A stretch of 64,000 nucleotides of DNA from Dipteris shenzhenensis (Eukaryota; Polypodiophyta; Polypodiopsida; Gleicheniales), in assembly GCA_047967505.1 (NCBI GenBank), contig CM106541.1; one strand, given 5' to 3'. Shown here piece by piece: positions 10,670 to 25,300 of this stretch. The notes under the pieces are model-generated. The model ran no database searches, had not been told where the DNA came from, and saw only the letters and a program-made list of their open reading frames with translations. The position numbers and the translations under genes were made by a program. Within the stretch, counting starts at the first letter, position 1; each line of letters begins with the position of its first letter.

Positions 10670-13600
10670 GTAGACTATACCAAAGAATTAAATAATGTAA
10701 GTATGAAGTCACACTTATTGAACATATTGTCTTTAAATAAATGTATCTTATAATTAAACTTCATGATTGTCAAAAGTATAAATACAAGCATACTTCTCCA
10801 CATTAGGATTATTGAAAGTTTCTTCAAGACAAGGAGTGTAAACTTCAAGCTCCTTGCTCTACAACATTTCAAGTAAACATTAAAATCTCTTTTTAAATGT
10901 TACATATCATTGTAAAATGAGAAATTATGAGAAATACTGGAACATCATTTTTGTATACATCCTTCAAAGTAGTACTAAATTCCTGGTTCATTTGCTAAGG
11001 CTTTTTACTAGATCCTATGAAACAAACACAAGAAAATAAAACCAATAGCTTTTATTTATGTTTTCCTATAAAACATATATTAAGTCTAATAAATATCACA
11101 TAGTAAGAGGCCAACTTACTATACCCATGATACCCTTTTTCTTGGTGATTGCTTTGAAGAAATCCACCACTTGTAAATATCTTGTTCTCTCCAAATATAC
11201 TCAACTCCACTAAATTTTAGAGACTTGATTTCATGGCGGTGCTCATGGATAATATCTTTGATACTTTCATGTTGCTCTTTCTTTATGTCACAAATCATCA
11301 ACAATTCCTACACCTTCAAACCACTATCGCACATGACAATAGTTTTCTAGTATTGTAGAATGCTGATATCTGAAGCACTTCTCTAAGAGCTCCTTTCCAT
11401 ATAACTTACTCTTATCTCTACAACTCATTTTGAGAGGTTTGAATGGATCATCATAAGTGGGTGTGAAACCAAAACCTGATATTGTAAGGGTGGAAGCTTG
11501 GGACCTATCTTGTGTACAATGAACCTCCTTATCTTTCTTAAAGGAGCCATTTCTTGGTGTATCTCTATGATCTCCTTTATCTATTAAAAAAAATACAAGT
11601 GATGTCATGTTCCATAAGTGTATGATAATGTAAACAAATAGGACAAGTGCTTAACATAGAAAATCATCATAGTTGAATCAAATCATAGTACCAATGCATG
11701 CAATTATAATCATCATAGTTTAATCAAATCATAGTATAAATGCATGAAATTACTATTTTCCAATCATATTCTCCCGTGACTTAAATTCAGCCCACCCCCA
11801 TGCCCACCCTATCCTCTAAATTAATCCACTCCTCTTCAAAAAGATGACCCTAAGTTTAACCACCTCCCTCCCCATATGATTCTCTAAATTGATCCACTCC
11901 TCTTCAAAAAGATAAACCCTAAATTTAACCACCTCCCCCCCCATATGATTCTCTAAAATTAGCCAACTTGAGTGCATAACATAGAAAGATAATCATTCCC
12001 AGTCTTTGCACTAAGAGCATATCATAGAAATATAAACTTAAAAGCTTATTATAATAAGATAAACATAGAAAGTTAAAATGATTTTATACAAGCATAAAAA
12101 CACATACCTTTTAGGTCATTGATCATGGTATCCATCGCTCCAAGGAAATGTGGATCCTCACTCAACATTTTCTTTAGTAGTTGTACCATCTCTGCATTAA
12201 TGATAGCCATCTTCTATCTACAAATACATGATACAAATTAGTGGTATTTAATGTGAAAACAAATATTTTCTTTAAAAAATATAAATAGAAAAACATACCA
12301 CTTTTTGAAAACTTTAAATGATGGTATCAACATGTCAACGATGAACAATCCTAAGCTTGCCACATGGTAGGCCTTGGCTTTTCCCTCTATTATTATGTTC
12401 TTAATTTTGATCACCTTCCATGTGTCATTAACAATTGTACATAACCAGCAATCCTTCCACTGATCATTGTCTTCCTTCATCCACTTCCATCTCTTTTCTT
12501 CCACATGTGCAATGCTCAACCATGCTACTTTTACTTTCTTATTTGTATAATCCACAACTCTAATAACTACATATTTGAGATCATTTGGAGTACATAATGC
12601 ATCAAGGTGAGACTTCACTAAAACAATATCATTCTCCTCTAGCCAAGGGGGTATGCATCCAACACAACCACGTTGAGTTAGACATGTCCTCAAATTCAAA
12701 TCTCATGTCTCATATGCAATGATACTATTTCCATGTTGTGGAAAAATGAATTTGTGTAATAAAGAGCTGATAGGCCTTATACAATCCCATGTATATAGCA
12801 AAGTTTCATTTTGTAAAACACTCATTCTAGTAGTACTATTAACATCTAATCTTTCATGTCCTCTTTCAACCACAATGCGTTGTTTGTAGTAATGCTCTCA
12901 AAAGAATACTTACATCTCATCATCACACTATAGGGAAAATAAGGATGATTTGCATGCTTTCCAATGTCCAACATTGGGGACTTCCATGGCATCTTCATTA
13001 CATTTCACAACAATTAAATCATAAATCTTAAACACCTCTCCTCAGAATTTTTTTTCATGATACTCTATTACTCTTTCAATTGCAATGTGAAGACTTTGCT
13101 CCGTGTATCTTTTTTCTTCACTTGTTGCATATCTAACCTTAGGCTTTTTTCCAACTATGACAATACCTTTTGTAGAGATAACTCTTTCACAATGATAGTT
13201 TTTGCCATGCATGGTTGCTATCTTCCATAGTTGTTTGGCCTTTTCAATGGAGGATACGTGCTTTAATCCCAATGAATGCCAATGGGGGAAATCATAACAT
13301 TCATATTTATCCACCAAATAACCATCTGGCTCTAAAAGAACTTCATGAAATTATTTCAACATTCTTTGGTGAGGAAAAAGACCATCAACATCTTCTTGAA
13401 GATGCAAAAATATCAATGTGAAAAGTTTTCTACGATGATAGTTAGCATTAAAAATCTCATTCTCATTGTTATTTGATTTAATATTCATATATGTTGACAC
13501 CATACGCTCATAAATGTAACACCATAACCCATCATGACAACCATGTCATAAAATATCATGAAGAAATTCTCCAAAGCCTATATTCATGGATCACAAAGTA

Positions 13601-14284
13601 AACACTTCGTTTTGAAGTAAGAATGTTTTTTAATAATTTGTAAAAGAGTATTGTAAAGTTATCCAAGGATTCATAAATCATCATACCTCGAACATGCTCT
13701 AATGGTGCTGAGTTTGGTCCGATAAGCTCCTCTAATTTTACTCTCTAAGAAGAAAGCAATACTCTCAAAGTATTTATGTCTTTTTGAGACCAACCATTAG
13801 CACGAGTGTAGCCATAAAAAGGCCCAAATCATAGAATTTTTTTTTGGAATACCTTGGACTTCACATAAGACATAAGGCAAACACCATTGTATAAACCTTT
13901 GATTTTCCTCTACCTTATAACTCTTGTGATACTTGCTAGGAAATCTTGGCCATCAACCATCTTGAATTGAATAAGGTGTGACTTTTTGCATTGGACATGT
14001 GTTGCATCATCGATTTCTTTCTTCAATGAGTTATCAAGATCTCTCATCAAAGAGCTAATATAAGTTTGAGGCTCATCTCCAAGTTCTTGCAATTCAATCA
14101 ACATTTGTATGATTTTATCAGACAATGATAACTCACCCACGCTTTCCTCTTCATCATGGTTGTGGTCTTCAAGTAAACCAGTAGCTACATTATCCTCATG
14201 AACATCAATAATTAGTCCCATCTCACACATAGATAAATTATCATCTTCTCTAGGTTCTGGAAAGGTATATATACTATGGAGCAT
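10670..14284 (-). pseudogene. Decayed multi-exon gene, family unknown
   Basis: Several minus-strand coding blocks follow one another: 14284-13910 (acidic start, then lysine-rich), 13317-13042, 12699-12238, 12211-12109, 11608-11324 and 11304-11119. The block at 12211-12109 starts with ATG and ends at an AAAAGGTATG-type donor. Frames between the blocks contain stops; translation near 13730-13900 still looks coding but is interrupted. The amino-acid content is plausible for a degraded transposon or host gene. I recognise no domain. It could instead be two unrelated remnants. Confidence 0.35.
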
Positions 14285-14639
14285 TCAAACCAAGATTTGT
14301 TGCAAGGATTTCAAATCTCTCATGTACTTGCATATGCCTTGCATAAGTTGATGGAGCAACAAAACGACCACCATGGCAATATGTGCCACATCAACACCAC
14401 ATTTGCCCCCTCCCATGAGAGCCTTCTAGGGGCTCTTCAATCACAAAGGTGTTGTTTTCCATATTTCTTAGCTCATTTGCATTTGCCAAAACCGATGGGT
14501 GTATATTTCTAAAAGAGTCCTAATGGCAATGCGCATAATAAGTCCTTCGACTCACCTTTTGAAAACCAAGAGGTGAATGTCTACACTTGTAATTGCATCT
14601 ACATGTCCTTAGGTTATCACTTGTTGTCATTTGAAACAC

Positions 14640-16150
14640 TATGCAAGAGACATGAGCATATTATCATAACATCAACATACTAGAATACAATTTACTACTA
14701 TTTGTGTATTGGAAACAGCCACCATTATAAATTCATGAGATACGCATACATATATAAAAACATGTATAACATAGTGTACATATATAACCTATGTGTATAA
14801 CATAGCAATGTATCATACATATACATATAGCATATACCCATATATAACATATAAGCACTCATGTAGCATAAGAATTGGAATACATATAGCATATAACTAT
14901 ACATACCATACAAGCATGCAACTAGCCGCATATATTAGCATACATTGACATAACATGTAGGAACATTGCATACATACATATCCATACATTTAGCAACATA
15001 CATATATAACATAGTGTACATATATAAAATACAGGCACACATGTAGCATAAGCATAATATAACATTTAAGAACATTATATATACATATTATAACACCGCA
15101 TGTATAAGATAGCATAGATATGTATAAATATACATAGCAACATACACATATAACATAAGCATACATATAGCAACATATATAAAATACAGAGGATGGGGGA
15201 AGTATCACCAAGGGCAATATGTTGGATAAGGGGCTGGATATACACTCACCTACATAAGAATTAGAATACATATAGAATATAACTATACATACCATACAAG
15301 CATGCAACTAGCAGCATATATTAGCATACATTAACACAACATGTAGGAATAAATGGCATAAGCATACATTGACATAACATGTAGACACAATGCATACCTA
15401 CATAGTCATACATTTAGCGACATACATATGTAACATAGCTTACATATAACAACATATATAACATATAGGCACATATGTACATATATAACATAGCGTACAT
15501 ATAGCATTAACATTAACATTAGCACAAGCATTAATGTACATACAATAATCGGCATGAAAGCATACGAGCATTAACCTAGCATTAGCATGGCATGGCATTA
15601 AAATAGCATGAACATAGCATTAGAATATAAGCATGGCCTTAAAAAACACAACATAAAATCATGGCAAAGATTAAGATATAGCATGGCATATAATCATGAG
15701 AGATAGGTATGGCATTAAGATAGCATTAACACAACATATAAGCATGGAATATAACATGGCATTAACATAGCATTGGCATTAGACAATAATAGAGCATTAA
15801 CATTAGAGTATATACATACATAGCTTTAGTGTTAGAGTTAAACATAGTTTTAACATAGCACTAGAGTATAACATACATAACACGGAATAAAAAAAGATGA
15901 CATAAAAGCATGGAAAGGTTTAGGATATAAGATAACATTAGCATGACATATAAGCATGATGACATTAACATAGCATATAAGCATGGCATATAACATAGCA
16001 CTAACATAGCATGGCAATAACATAGCATAAGTAAGCATACAAGCCAAACTTACCATTAATATGAATGTTGCATTAGGATTATGAAGACTTACCATTAACA
16101 TTAGCACAAGCCTTAATGTACATACAAGAATCAACACTAAAGCATACAAG
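14640..16150. repeat. Degenerate low-complexity tandem DNA
   Basis: The region is built from endlessly varied words such as catacatatataacatag, gcatataagcatggc and attaacatagcat. A longer segment around 14880-14990 recurs at 15255-15410. ORFs here are Tyr/Met/Leu-rich shadows of the repeat. No gene is supported. Confidence 0.75.
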
Positions 16151-16159
16151 CCTTAACCT

Positions 16160-17235
16160 AGCATTAGTATGGCATGGCAACCAAAGGGCGAAAGAAAATT
16201 CAGATTTCTTGTAAAGTTTAAGAATTATTCCACCCTGAATGCGAAGTGGATTAAGATAGTATTAGCATATAAGCATGGTATATAAAAGCATGTCAAAAAA
16301 AGAAAACTTGCACCACCATTAATGTTGTACATACACCTAAATCCCATCTATGTGGAGTCTCGTGTGGGTCACAGCACGTTGTTGGTAGCGTGCAATAGGA
16401 ATATATAGTGGCATCAGCAAGCACAAGCACTGGAGCATAGGCATAGCTTATTTCCGTGTGTGGGGTTTAGGTTAGGATGTTGCACAAGCACAGATTCTAC
16501 GTGTCAGGCACTGGAGGAGCAACAATGGTGTGCGATGATGTCAAGCTACAGTATTCATTGAGGAGATCAGCTGAGCCTACTTTGATTCTTTGTGCAAAGA
16601 AGAATGCGTGCACCAAAAACTAGCTCTTTGATCATTAATTTAGCTATATATCGGCCTACAACAATATACAAATCTATTAGCAAAGAAAAAGGCAGATAGC
16701 AAGGTTGACAACAAAAGTAACTACAAGTACTTATTTGCAGGTTGAGCAGTCCGTCTAGTAGCTAGTCGAAGAGCACACGCACATATGTTTAGTGTAGAGC
16801 TAGTAGCAGGGCATAGCATATGATCATACATTTGTTGCTATCAAAAAGCAGTTTTGATGGACAAAGCTAGTGAGGTCGAGCTGTTGATCACGTAGGAAGT
16901 ATGAAGTAGGTAGCAAGGCTTGTCTCATAGATTCATGTAGAAGCTAGAGCAATGGTTAGGCAATGATTTATGAAATAGGGGAAGAGTTGGGAAGAAGGAG
17001 CGGGAAAATCTAGCCGTTTGGGATTGTTCAAGAAAAATAAAGAAAATGAAATAAATCTCGATGAATCAAATAAAATACAAACTAATAAGATTGCCCAAGC
17101 AAGTACTTTATAATCTATCTAAGCATTGGATCATCGCATCAAATTAAAGCCAATGGCAATTGAGAGGTGGCCGGGGGTACTCAAGGGGTCACTCTTAATA
17201 ACATATGGCCTAAAAGTGCCTACTACACATATTGA
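16160..17235. other. No gene recognised
   Basis: This is unique-looking intergenic DNA with no ORF above background, no splice-linked coding blocks and no clear repeat. Confidence 0.4.
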
Positions 17236-17239
17236 AGTC

Positions 17240-20040
17240 AATCGAGGTTTTTGGTCTCCTTAAGGTGTGCAGTAATGTATACTATTACCATGCCATTAAT
17301 GATCCACATCTACAAAATTCTGGGAATGAGATTGCCATGCTAGCACCTCATTTGAACCTTACTTTAGTCTACCATGACATTCAAAAATGTGATTTTCCAA
17401 TGACCCATGACACATATCCACCCCTAACTAAGTCTAGTATTGAGGGCTACTATATACTTACATTCATTTAGGTGGAACACTAATATATAAGGATCATAGT
17501 GGCCTTGGCCATTAATTCTTGCAACAAAGTCACTTCAGATAGTCAGGTGGTTGCTCATCAACAATGTTCCATTCTATTAGTTTAGAGGTTTAATTATATA
17601 CGCTCCCTAATTTGGTCATTGTTCACTATTTTTACTCATGTATGAACATCCTTGTATACAATCTACGAGATCTACAAAGTGAACCATCCATAATCATGGG
17701 AAAAACAAAGATTATGCTTACAAAAAGTAGTTCAACACAATGAGCATATATTCAGCTCTCTGTTGTAAAAACCATTTCAACTTACATTTGGAAGACACTC
17801 CAAATAAAGATGCTTACATTTGGATGGTCCTTAGCATAAGAACATGGTAGACATTATGACCTATGGAAAGAAGAAGTCTGGGTTGACGTACATGATTCCC
17901 AAATTGAACATGGGTGATGCAAACATCATACATGCATTGCAATATGCATTAGTGAGCTACATCCACATATTCAAGAGTTTATCTGGAAAGAAAACTTACA
18001 GAGGCCTTATATTGAACATGTTCAATGCCCTTGGAAAGATTCCTAGTCATTTGATACCATTTTGATATGTATGTAATAATTCCATATGCTATAACATTTC
18101 AAATTCCTTCATGCTCCATTTTTCATCTACCTTCTTCTTGGTGTTCCTATGTGGTTTGCAATGCTAGTCTCTCAAACTCAATCACTAGACACAGATGATG
18201 GGTCTTTTCCACAACCTTCAAAGTGGATAATATCTTTGGGAACTAGGTGAAACTTTTATCTTTTGTACCTATTAACAAGAAGACAATGGTAGACACATGG
18301 AGGCCTGTGCTTACTGCATGCCATGTGGTAGAGAAAGGATGCTTTGGTTGTTTTGGAATCTAATTGTTTCAAGGATTAGATCATCGGGAGATAAAGAAGC
18401 ACTAGAACCTTCATCTCCAAGGGATAATGCTAACCGTACATGGGTAGAAATGAGAATGTAAACTAAAGATCAAGTATGTTACCTATGGTGAGGGCTCTTG
18501 AAAACAAGAGAGAGGTTCAGAATGTTTGGCATTTAATAGGAGGGACTCGATTGATAATATGATGACTGTGTATGTAGAGGGATATGAGGTGTAGACAGCT
18601 CATGATTCATTACTATGACCACCCCCCCACACATATACAAATACACCTATGCACATGCATGCACATGATGCTCTATGTCAATTGAGAAAAAATCTATGCA
18701 ATGAAGGAATGTATACTGCATGTGATCATGGCTTATTTTGTGACATTGGGTGGCACCAACCATGAGCATGGAACCTTCATTTGTGGGTGGCATTTATTCC
18801 TAGGATCCATTTTAGAGGTATACTACATAATCTTGTAGGTGTGGTTTATCTATTACATTAAATACAATAGGTAAGAAATTAAGAAATTGATCAACTAAAG
18901 ATGAAACTGAAACATAAGAAATCTATTTGCATTTTATCATTTTAATAACAATGTCGAGTGTCAAGATCATCTATGTATGAATGATCATCTTTGTATGAAT
19001 GATGTAGCATGGGAAATGACCAATCGATCTATAGAGGATGTGGATTGATCCTTTCTAAGGGTTGATATTCCAATGAATCATCACATTGATTTCAAAAACT
19101 TTTTGCCCAAATGGTCATAGGTCACCATCTTTGACAACTATGGTGTACAAGTGAGAAAATACTATGACAAGATCCTTTCCTCTCCTATAGAGTTTCTATT
19201 CTAAAATCTTCCTACTTGGGATAGGATTTCAAAGTGGAGTGATTTCCCTTCTCATTCTCCATTCTATGAAACTTCTATAGAAACACACTTCCACATATTC
19301 TAGACGTAGGCTGTGTGGAGTGCCACTTCATGTGGTTGTGCCAAATAGGTATCTCTATTGAGGTTTTGGTCTCCTTAAGGTGCAAAGTAATGAGGAAGCA
19401 ATGTATGCTAATATCAGACCAATCATCCACATCTACAAAATCCTGGGACTGAGATTGCCATGCTAGCACCTCGATCAAACCTTACTTTATTCTACCATGA
19501 CACATATTAAAAGTGTGATTTTCCAATGACCCATGACACATATCCACCCTTAACTAGGTCTAGTATTAAAGGCTACTACATACTTGCATTCATTCAGGTG
19601 GAATACTAATATATAAGGATCAAAGTGGCCTTGGCCATTAATTGTTGCAACAAATTCTCTTCAAATATTTATGTAGATGCTCATCAATAATGTTCCATTT
19701 TGCTGATTCCCAAACCTCATATGGGTGATACAGACATCATACATGCAATGCAATATGCATCATTGAGCTACATCCACATGTTCAAGAGTTTATTTAGAAA
19801 GAAAACCTGCAAAGGTCTTACATTGCTCAATGCCCTTGCAAAGATTCATGGCCATTGGATACCATTTCTATATGTATATAATAATTTTATAAGCTATAAC
19901 ATTTCATAGTCCTTCATACTCCATTTTTCATCCACCTTCTTCTTGGTGTTCCTACGTGGCATGAGTTTGCAATGCCAGTCTCTCGAACTCAATCACTAGA
20001 CACAAATGATGGGTCTTTTCCACAACCTTCAAAGTGGAGA
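17240..20040. repeat. Diverged direct duplication
   Basis: Sequence 17240-18240 recurs at 19357-20040. Both open with gaggtttttggtctcc-like sequence, pass through a ccatgacacatatccaccc stretch and a gggtgatgcaaacatcatac-like stretch, and end at ccacaaccttcaaagtgga. The second copy lacks about 290 bp that correspond to roughly 17590-17880. The short ORFs inside are related (…IIHALQYA.VSYIH.FKSL…) but too short to assign. The copies may be remnants of one unknown element. Confidence 0.7.
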
Positions 20041-20339
20041 ATGTATTTGAAAACCCTGCAAATCTTCTATATGGATAAATTTAGCATGTAGTGTTCATGA
20101 TCTAATATATCAAACACTCAAGGTGGTGACAACTATAAGTTTTTAGCTACATTTGAGATGGTCTTATACAACTTAAAGGTATCATACAACTTTATATGGT
20201 GACAAGTATGTATCATTTACTTTAATCATATATATGAATATGGTTGCACATGTTCATGTTATACATTTATTTGAAGAGACTAAAAAGAAATCTTATACAT
20301 GAGGTGGGCATCCCACATATGATGGACAATCCACAATAG

Positions 20340-21178
20340 ACATCGACATCTATATGTCTCACCACCAGATCAAGATGAAACTTTGCATGGGTATCAAGGT
20401 AAGTAGCTTCTATGGCCTTGCAATGTCTCATGTGTATCTAAGGTCAAAAGTGTCTCTAGAAGATGGAATGCCCAAATTCGCACATAAATCCTTCATATAC
20501 ATGAAGGAAATATATGCAACAGCTACAACAGTGGTATGTGTCACTGTCAGATGAACTTTACATGGATTTGAAGATCATCTTAAGGTGGTTAGTTTATATG
20601 ACCCTACAAAATTTCATGTGCATCAAATGTAGGATGTGTCGTTGAGAAGGTGGAATGTCCCGATTTGCATGTGCATCCTACATACATACATGATGGAAAA
20701 ATATCATAATAGACACCAACATCCAAATGTGTCACCCTCGGATCAAGATGAGACTTTACATGAGAACCTTTTTATGACCTTGTAAAGTTTCATGTACATT
20801 GGATGCGCAAGATGTGCCACAAAGGTGGAATGCTCCAATTCACATGTGCAATTATATATATACAATGAAGGAAAAATACATAAGAGACACCAACATCAGT
20901 ATGTCTCATCATTAGATTGCGATGAAATTTTGCATGGGTCTTAAGGTAAGTGGTTTCCATGAACCTAAAATGTTTATGTGCATAAGATGTCAAATGTGCC
21001 ATTGGGAACTAGGTGGAATACCCCAATTCATCTTATGTATGTGAAGGAAAACAATGCATTAGACAAAGGGATCTATATGTCCCACTATTGGATCGCCACC
21101 AAATTTTCCATTGATCCAAAGGCAAGTTATTTTCATGTCCATGCAAAGTTTAATGTGCATTTGATGTCAAATGTGTGA
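20340..21178. repeat. Degenerate tandem repeat, period about 180 bp
   Basis: The phrase atgtctcaccaccagatcaa and its variants recurs near 20355, 20537, 20723, 20901 and 21071. Each is followed by a tttgcatggg-like word, a catgtgcat word and a gaaggaaaa word. Five diverged copies are visible. No gene is supported. Confidence 0.75.
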
Positions 21179-21204
21179 TAAAAAAGATAGAATGTACATC
21201 GAAT

Positions 21205-22302
21205 TTAAATGTCCCAAATTTTCCATGCGTATGTGTATGTAGGAGAATCTTGAGATGGATAAGGTTGAGGTTGATGACCAAGATCAGCATCTACAGGTGG
21301 TTGTTGATGATGACTGTGTATATTTTGAGCTCGAGCTTGATGAGCTTGATGAGATACACAGAAATCTGTACGGACACGATAGCCTATGTGAGCCCAGCTC
21401 TCCATGGGCAGCCTGCCCATTATGTCAATAGCTTGGGCATCGGAGAGAATATGACAAAACGACAACCTCAAACGACCGGTGTTTAGAGGCATCTCATAAT
21501 TCTGTGCAACATGAACTAATTTCCAGGCTTGCCTTGCCCTGATGCCCATTTCCATGTACGATAGAGTGTGCAAGAAAAAACCGGCATCAATCGAACCATC
21601 TCGCCTGATTCCCGCATGGAGAAAGTCGTTACTGCCAAGTTGATTTCAGGATTAAGAGCATTTCGACGAACATGTCGCTGCCTGAAGAACGGAATCTGAA
21701 GCAATATCTCTTCTCTTCAGCGTTATTGATTGCAAAGGAAACCTTCCCTTAATGAACAACAAATCCATTGAGCTCCCGCATAGATCTAGAGGCTCCATGT
21801 ATAAACTGCACCTCCCTAACTTAGTGCAATCCAGCAAACCCTGGTATCCAGCATGCCATCGCCCATCTTGATGAGATACACAGACATCTGTACGGACACA
21901 GTAGCCTATTTGAGCCCAGCTCTCCATGGGCAGCCTGCTCATTATGTCAATAGCTTGGGCATCGGAGAGAATATGGCAAAACGATAACCTCAAACGACCA
22001 GTGTTTAGAGGCATCTCATAATTCTGTGAGGGCAGCCACTTACATCCAGGTACTCCAAATTATGAAGCCGCCCAATAGAATCTGGTATACAAGGTATTGT
22101 TTCGCAGCCTTTGAGCTGTAGCATCTCTAGCCCAGTTAGATAAGGCTCGTTGAAATCAGGAACTTGTTGAAGGAGCTTGCACCCACTAGCTCAAGTTGAG
22201 CTCTTTTAGCTCCGACGGCAAGAACTGTATGTAATTCATCGAAACAGGAATCAATGCATCAACGACAGTCAAGCATTACCACATCAGCTCACGAGTCTCT
22301 TG
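21205..22302 (-). pseudogene. Rearranged partial copies of TNL exons
   Basis: Three duplicated blocks lie just 3' of the TNL gene. Block 21205-21875 copies most of the last TNL exon and keeps a tail rich in His, Gln and Pro ending at 21205; it lacks the splice acceptor. Block 21876-22027 copies only the 3' part of that exon. Block 22028-22302 copies the end of the intron and the start of the main LRR exon (compare 24655-24927). The junctions fall at the same word, tcatcaag on the minus strand. Small deletions break the frames. Confidence 0.85.
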
Positions 22303-25300
22303 ATGAGATACAGACATCTGTACGGACACGGTAGCCTATTTGAGCCCAGCTCTCCATGGGCAGCCTGCCCATTATGTCAATAGCTTGGGCATCGGAGAGA
22401 ATATGGCAAAACGATAACCTCAAACGACCAGTGTTTAGAGGCATCTCATAATTCTGTGCAACACGAACTAATTTCCAGGCCTGCCTTGCCCTGATGCCCA
22501 TTTCCATGTACGATAGAGTGTGCACAGGGAAAAAAGCCGGCATCAATCGAACCATCTCGCCTGATTCCTGCATGCTGAAAGTCGCTACTGCAAAGCTGAT
22601 TACAGGATTAACAGCATTTCGACGAACATGTCGCTGCCTGAAGAACGGAATCTGAAGCAATATCTCTTCTCTCTTCAGCGTTATTGATTGCAAAGGAAAC
22701 CTTCCCTTAATGAACAACAAACCCATTGAGCTCCCGCATAGATCTAGTGCCTCCATGTATAAACTGCACCTCCCTAACTTAGTGCAATCCAGCAAACCCT
22801 GGTATCCAGCATGCCATCGCCCATCTCTATCCACCTTCATGCAACCCTGCAAACAAAGAGCCAAACGATATTCTTGCCGTGACAGATTATTGTATATTAA
22901 CGTACCCATGCAATATTGAATAATTATCTTGTCTAGAACCTTGAATTCCACTTTCTTTGCATGCACTTACCAATGGCTTTTTCGGTTCTATGTTAACGTG
23001 AAGCATTTCAAGATTGACAATGTCCAGCACCGCTAGATTTCTGATTTGGGGAGAGGACTGCCAAGTGCGTGCATACCAAGCTCTCCATCTAAGTTCTTGG
23101 GCTAGAGCCCCAAGCACCTCCTGCAGATTTTCCCTCTCGTAAAGTAGCCGCATTGCTCCTCGCTTCAGTGTGATTTTCCAACCTTGTCCAAACGAACGAG
23201 CATAAACACAAACTCTACGATCAGTGCCCTTCATCCAATCAAGTAATGGATGTGGATGTTGAAAAATGCACACATGGAGCTGGTCCCTTGCATCAGCAAG
23301 CCTGTTCCTAAATAGTGATTCTGAAGCCAACACGATCCCCCCTTGCACTATTCTTGCCTCCACAGATGTTTGGCTTAATTTGTAGCTCCCATGGATTTCA
23401 GGATTGTCGCACCATCCTTGATCATGTGAAATGAAGCAAAATACGACTGCTAGGAAGGAGCTTGGGTTTAACTCCCGCACAGGCACCTCCATGCACAACT
23501 CCGTTACATTTTCTTCTTCACAAACTTCTTTGGTGATACTGTGCTCGTTCAATGATTCTGGTATATCATTTCCATAGATGCTGACGCGTTTGGTTGCAGG
23601 ATGCTGCTTCTGATTCACATTCGACAGCCATGTTATCCATGTTAAAAGGGCAGTACTCCAAGTATGGACCTTTTCAAACAAATCAGTGACAACAAGCATA
23701 GAAATTCTACCTCAAAATCTCTCGAGAGGTAATTCTGGCGGAGGGATACTCCACTTCCTGCTATGTGCAACCTTTCCAGAGATGTCAGCGCCTCCAGTCC
23801 CGGTACCCGTTCTAGCATTGTGCACCCTGAGATATTAAGCTCGGAGAGGCGAGTTGAGGATTCAAGGCCTAACAACTCCCTCAAAGCCGGACAATCATTA
23901 ACATTAAACTGTTCCAAATTTTCAAGCCCAAACACCACACACACTCTCAAATTCTCACAATGATAAAGGTCCAATGCACGTAACGTGGTGGGTAACCCCG
24001 TTACAATATCCACCTTGACGCAATGGTGCAATTCTAAGCTTAATAGATTGTGAAGATTCTCGAAAGTTGAAGGTAATTTGGCGAGGGGATTACTTTGCAA
24101 TTGAAGTGCACGAAGAGCGGACAGGTTACCAAAACGATCAGGTAGACAATTCAACGAACAGTAAATTATTTCCAGTGTTGTCAACCCTCTCAGCGTAGTA
24201 AAACTTGCAGGCAGTTGGCATAGTTGTGGGTTACGACGGATGAGGATGCGCTCTAGGTTTGTCAGATTGCCGATTCTGGCAGGAAGCTCAGAAAACTTTC
24301 TGCAATCAAATATGAACAACTCGACGAGATTGGTTAGGCTGCTTGTTTCCTCGGGGAGTTTTCGTAGTTCAGGGCAATCGATCAAGTGCAAGGAAGTCAG
24401 ATTTGCAAGTTTTCCTATTGTGGCAGGCAATTCGAGGAGATGAGTGGATTTGCTAAGGTTCAGCTTGGAGAGACCGGAAAGTTGCCCAAAAGATGTGGGA
24501 AGCCGTTGGAGAGCTGTGTTTTCCAATCCGATGTTTTGGAGCCCGGTAAGCTGTCCTATGGAATCCGGTAGCTTTACAAGAGAAGTGCAGCCATTGAGAA
24601 ACAGTTTGGTGAGCCTTTTGAGAACCGTCAAGCTATCAGGAAGCGTGTTTAGACGAGGGCACCCACTTACATCCAGGTACTCCAAATTATGAAGCCGCCC
24701 AATAGAATCTGGTATACAAGGTATTGTTTCGCAGCCTTTGAGCTGTAGCATCTCTAGCCCAGTTAGATAAGGCTCGTTGAAATCAGGAACTTGTTGAAGG
24801 AGCTTGCACCCACTCAAGTTGAGCTCTTTTAGCTCCGACGGCAAGAACTGTATGTAATTCATCGAAACAGGAATCAATGCATCAACGACAGTCAAGAATT
24901 ACCACATCAGCTCACGAGTATCTTTCGTGTAGATGCATCGCATGTAGAGACTCAGAGGTTGTGCACATAAGTAGATTCAATTAAGATGCAGAGATATATT
25001 GTCTTTGTGGTGACGGTAATTACCAAAACGGTGTGTATAAATAGCTCTAAAAAGGCCTTAATCGGACCATAATTACTTTCAACATTAGCTTAGCTTTACC
25101 TTGTTATGATTGGAAGTGTGATCGTCCCAAAGCTGTATAATCTTGCTTTGGTTCAATTCCAATACAGTCACCTTGCGAAGGCTGAGTCTCGATGGCATAG
25201 TGCTCAACGGACAAAACTCCCATTGCAGCCATCTTAGCTCCGTCGATGGGATGTTGAAATCACGACCGCTCGAGCACACACCACTGACTTTCAGGATTCG

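Noticed and set aside
14725-16149. Tyr/Met/Leu-rich ORFs resembling membrane proteins
   Set aside because: They translate low-complexity catacatata / gcatata DNA; composition follows the repeat.
23763-24692. Plus-strand ORFs within the TNL exons
   Set aside because: They are antisense shadows of the leucine-rich repeats.
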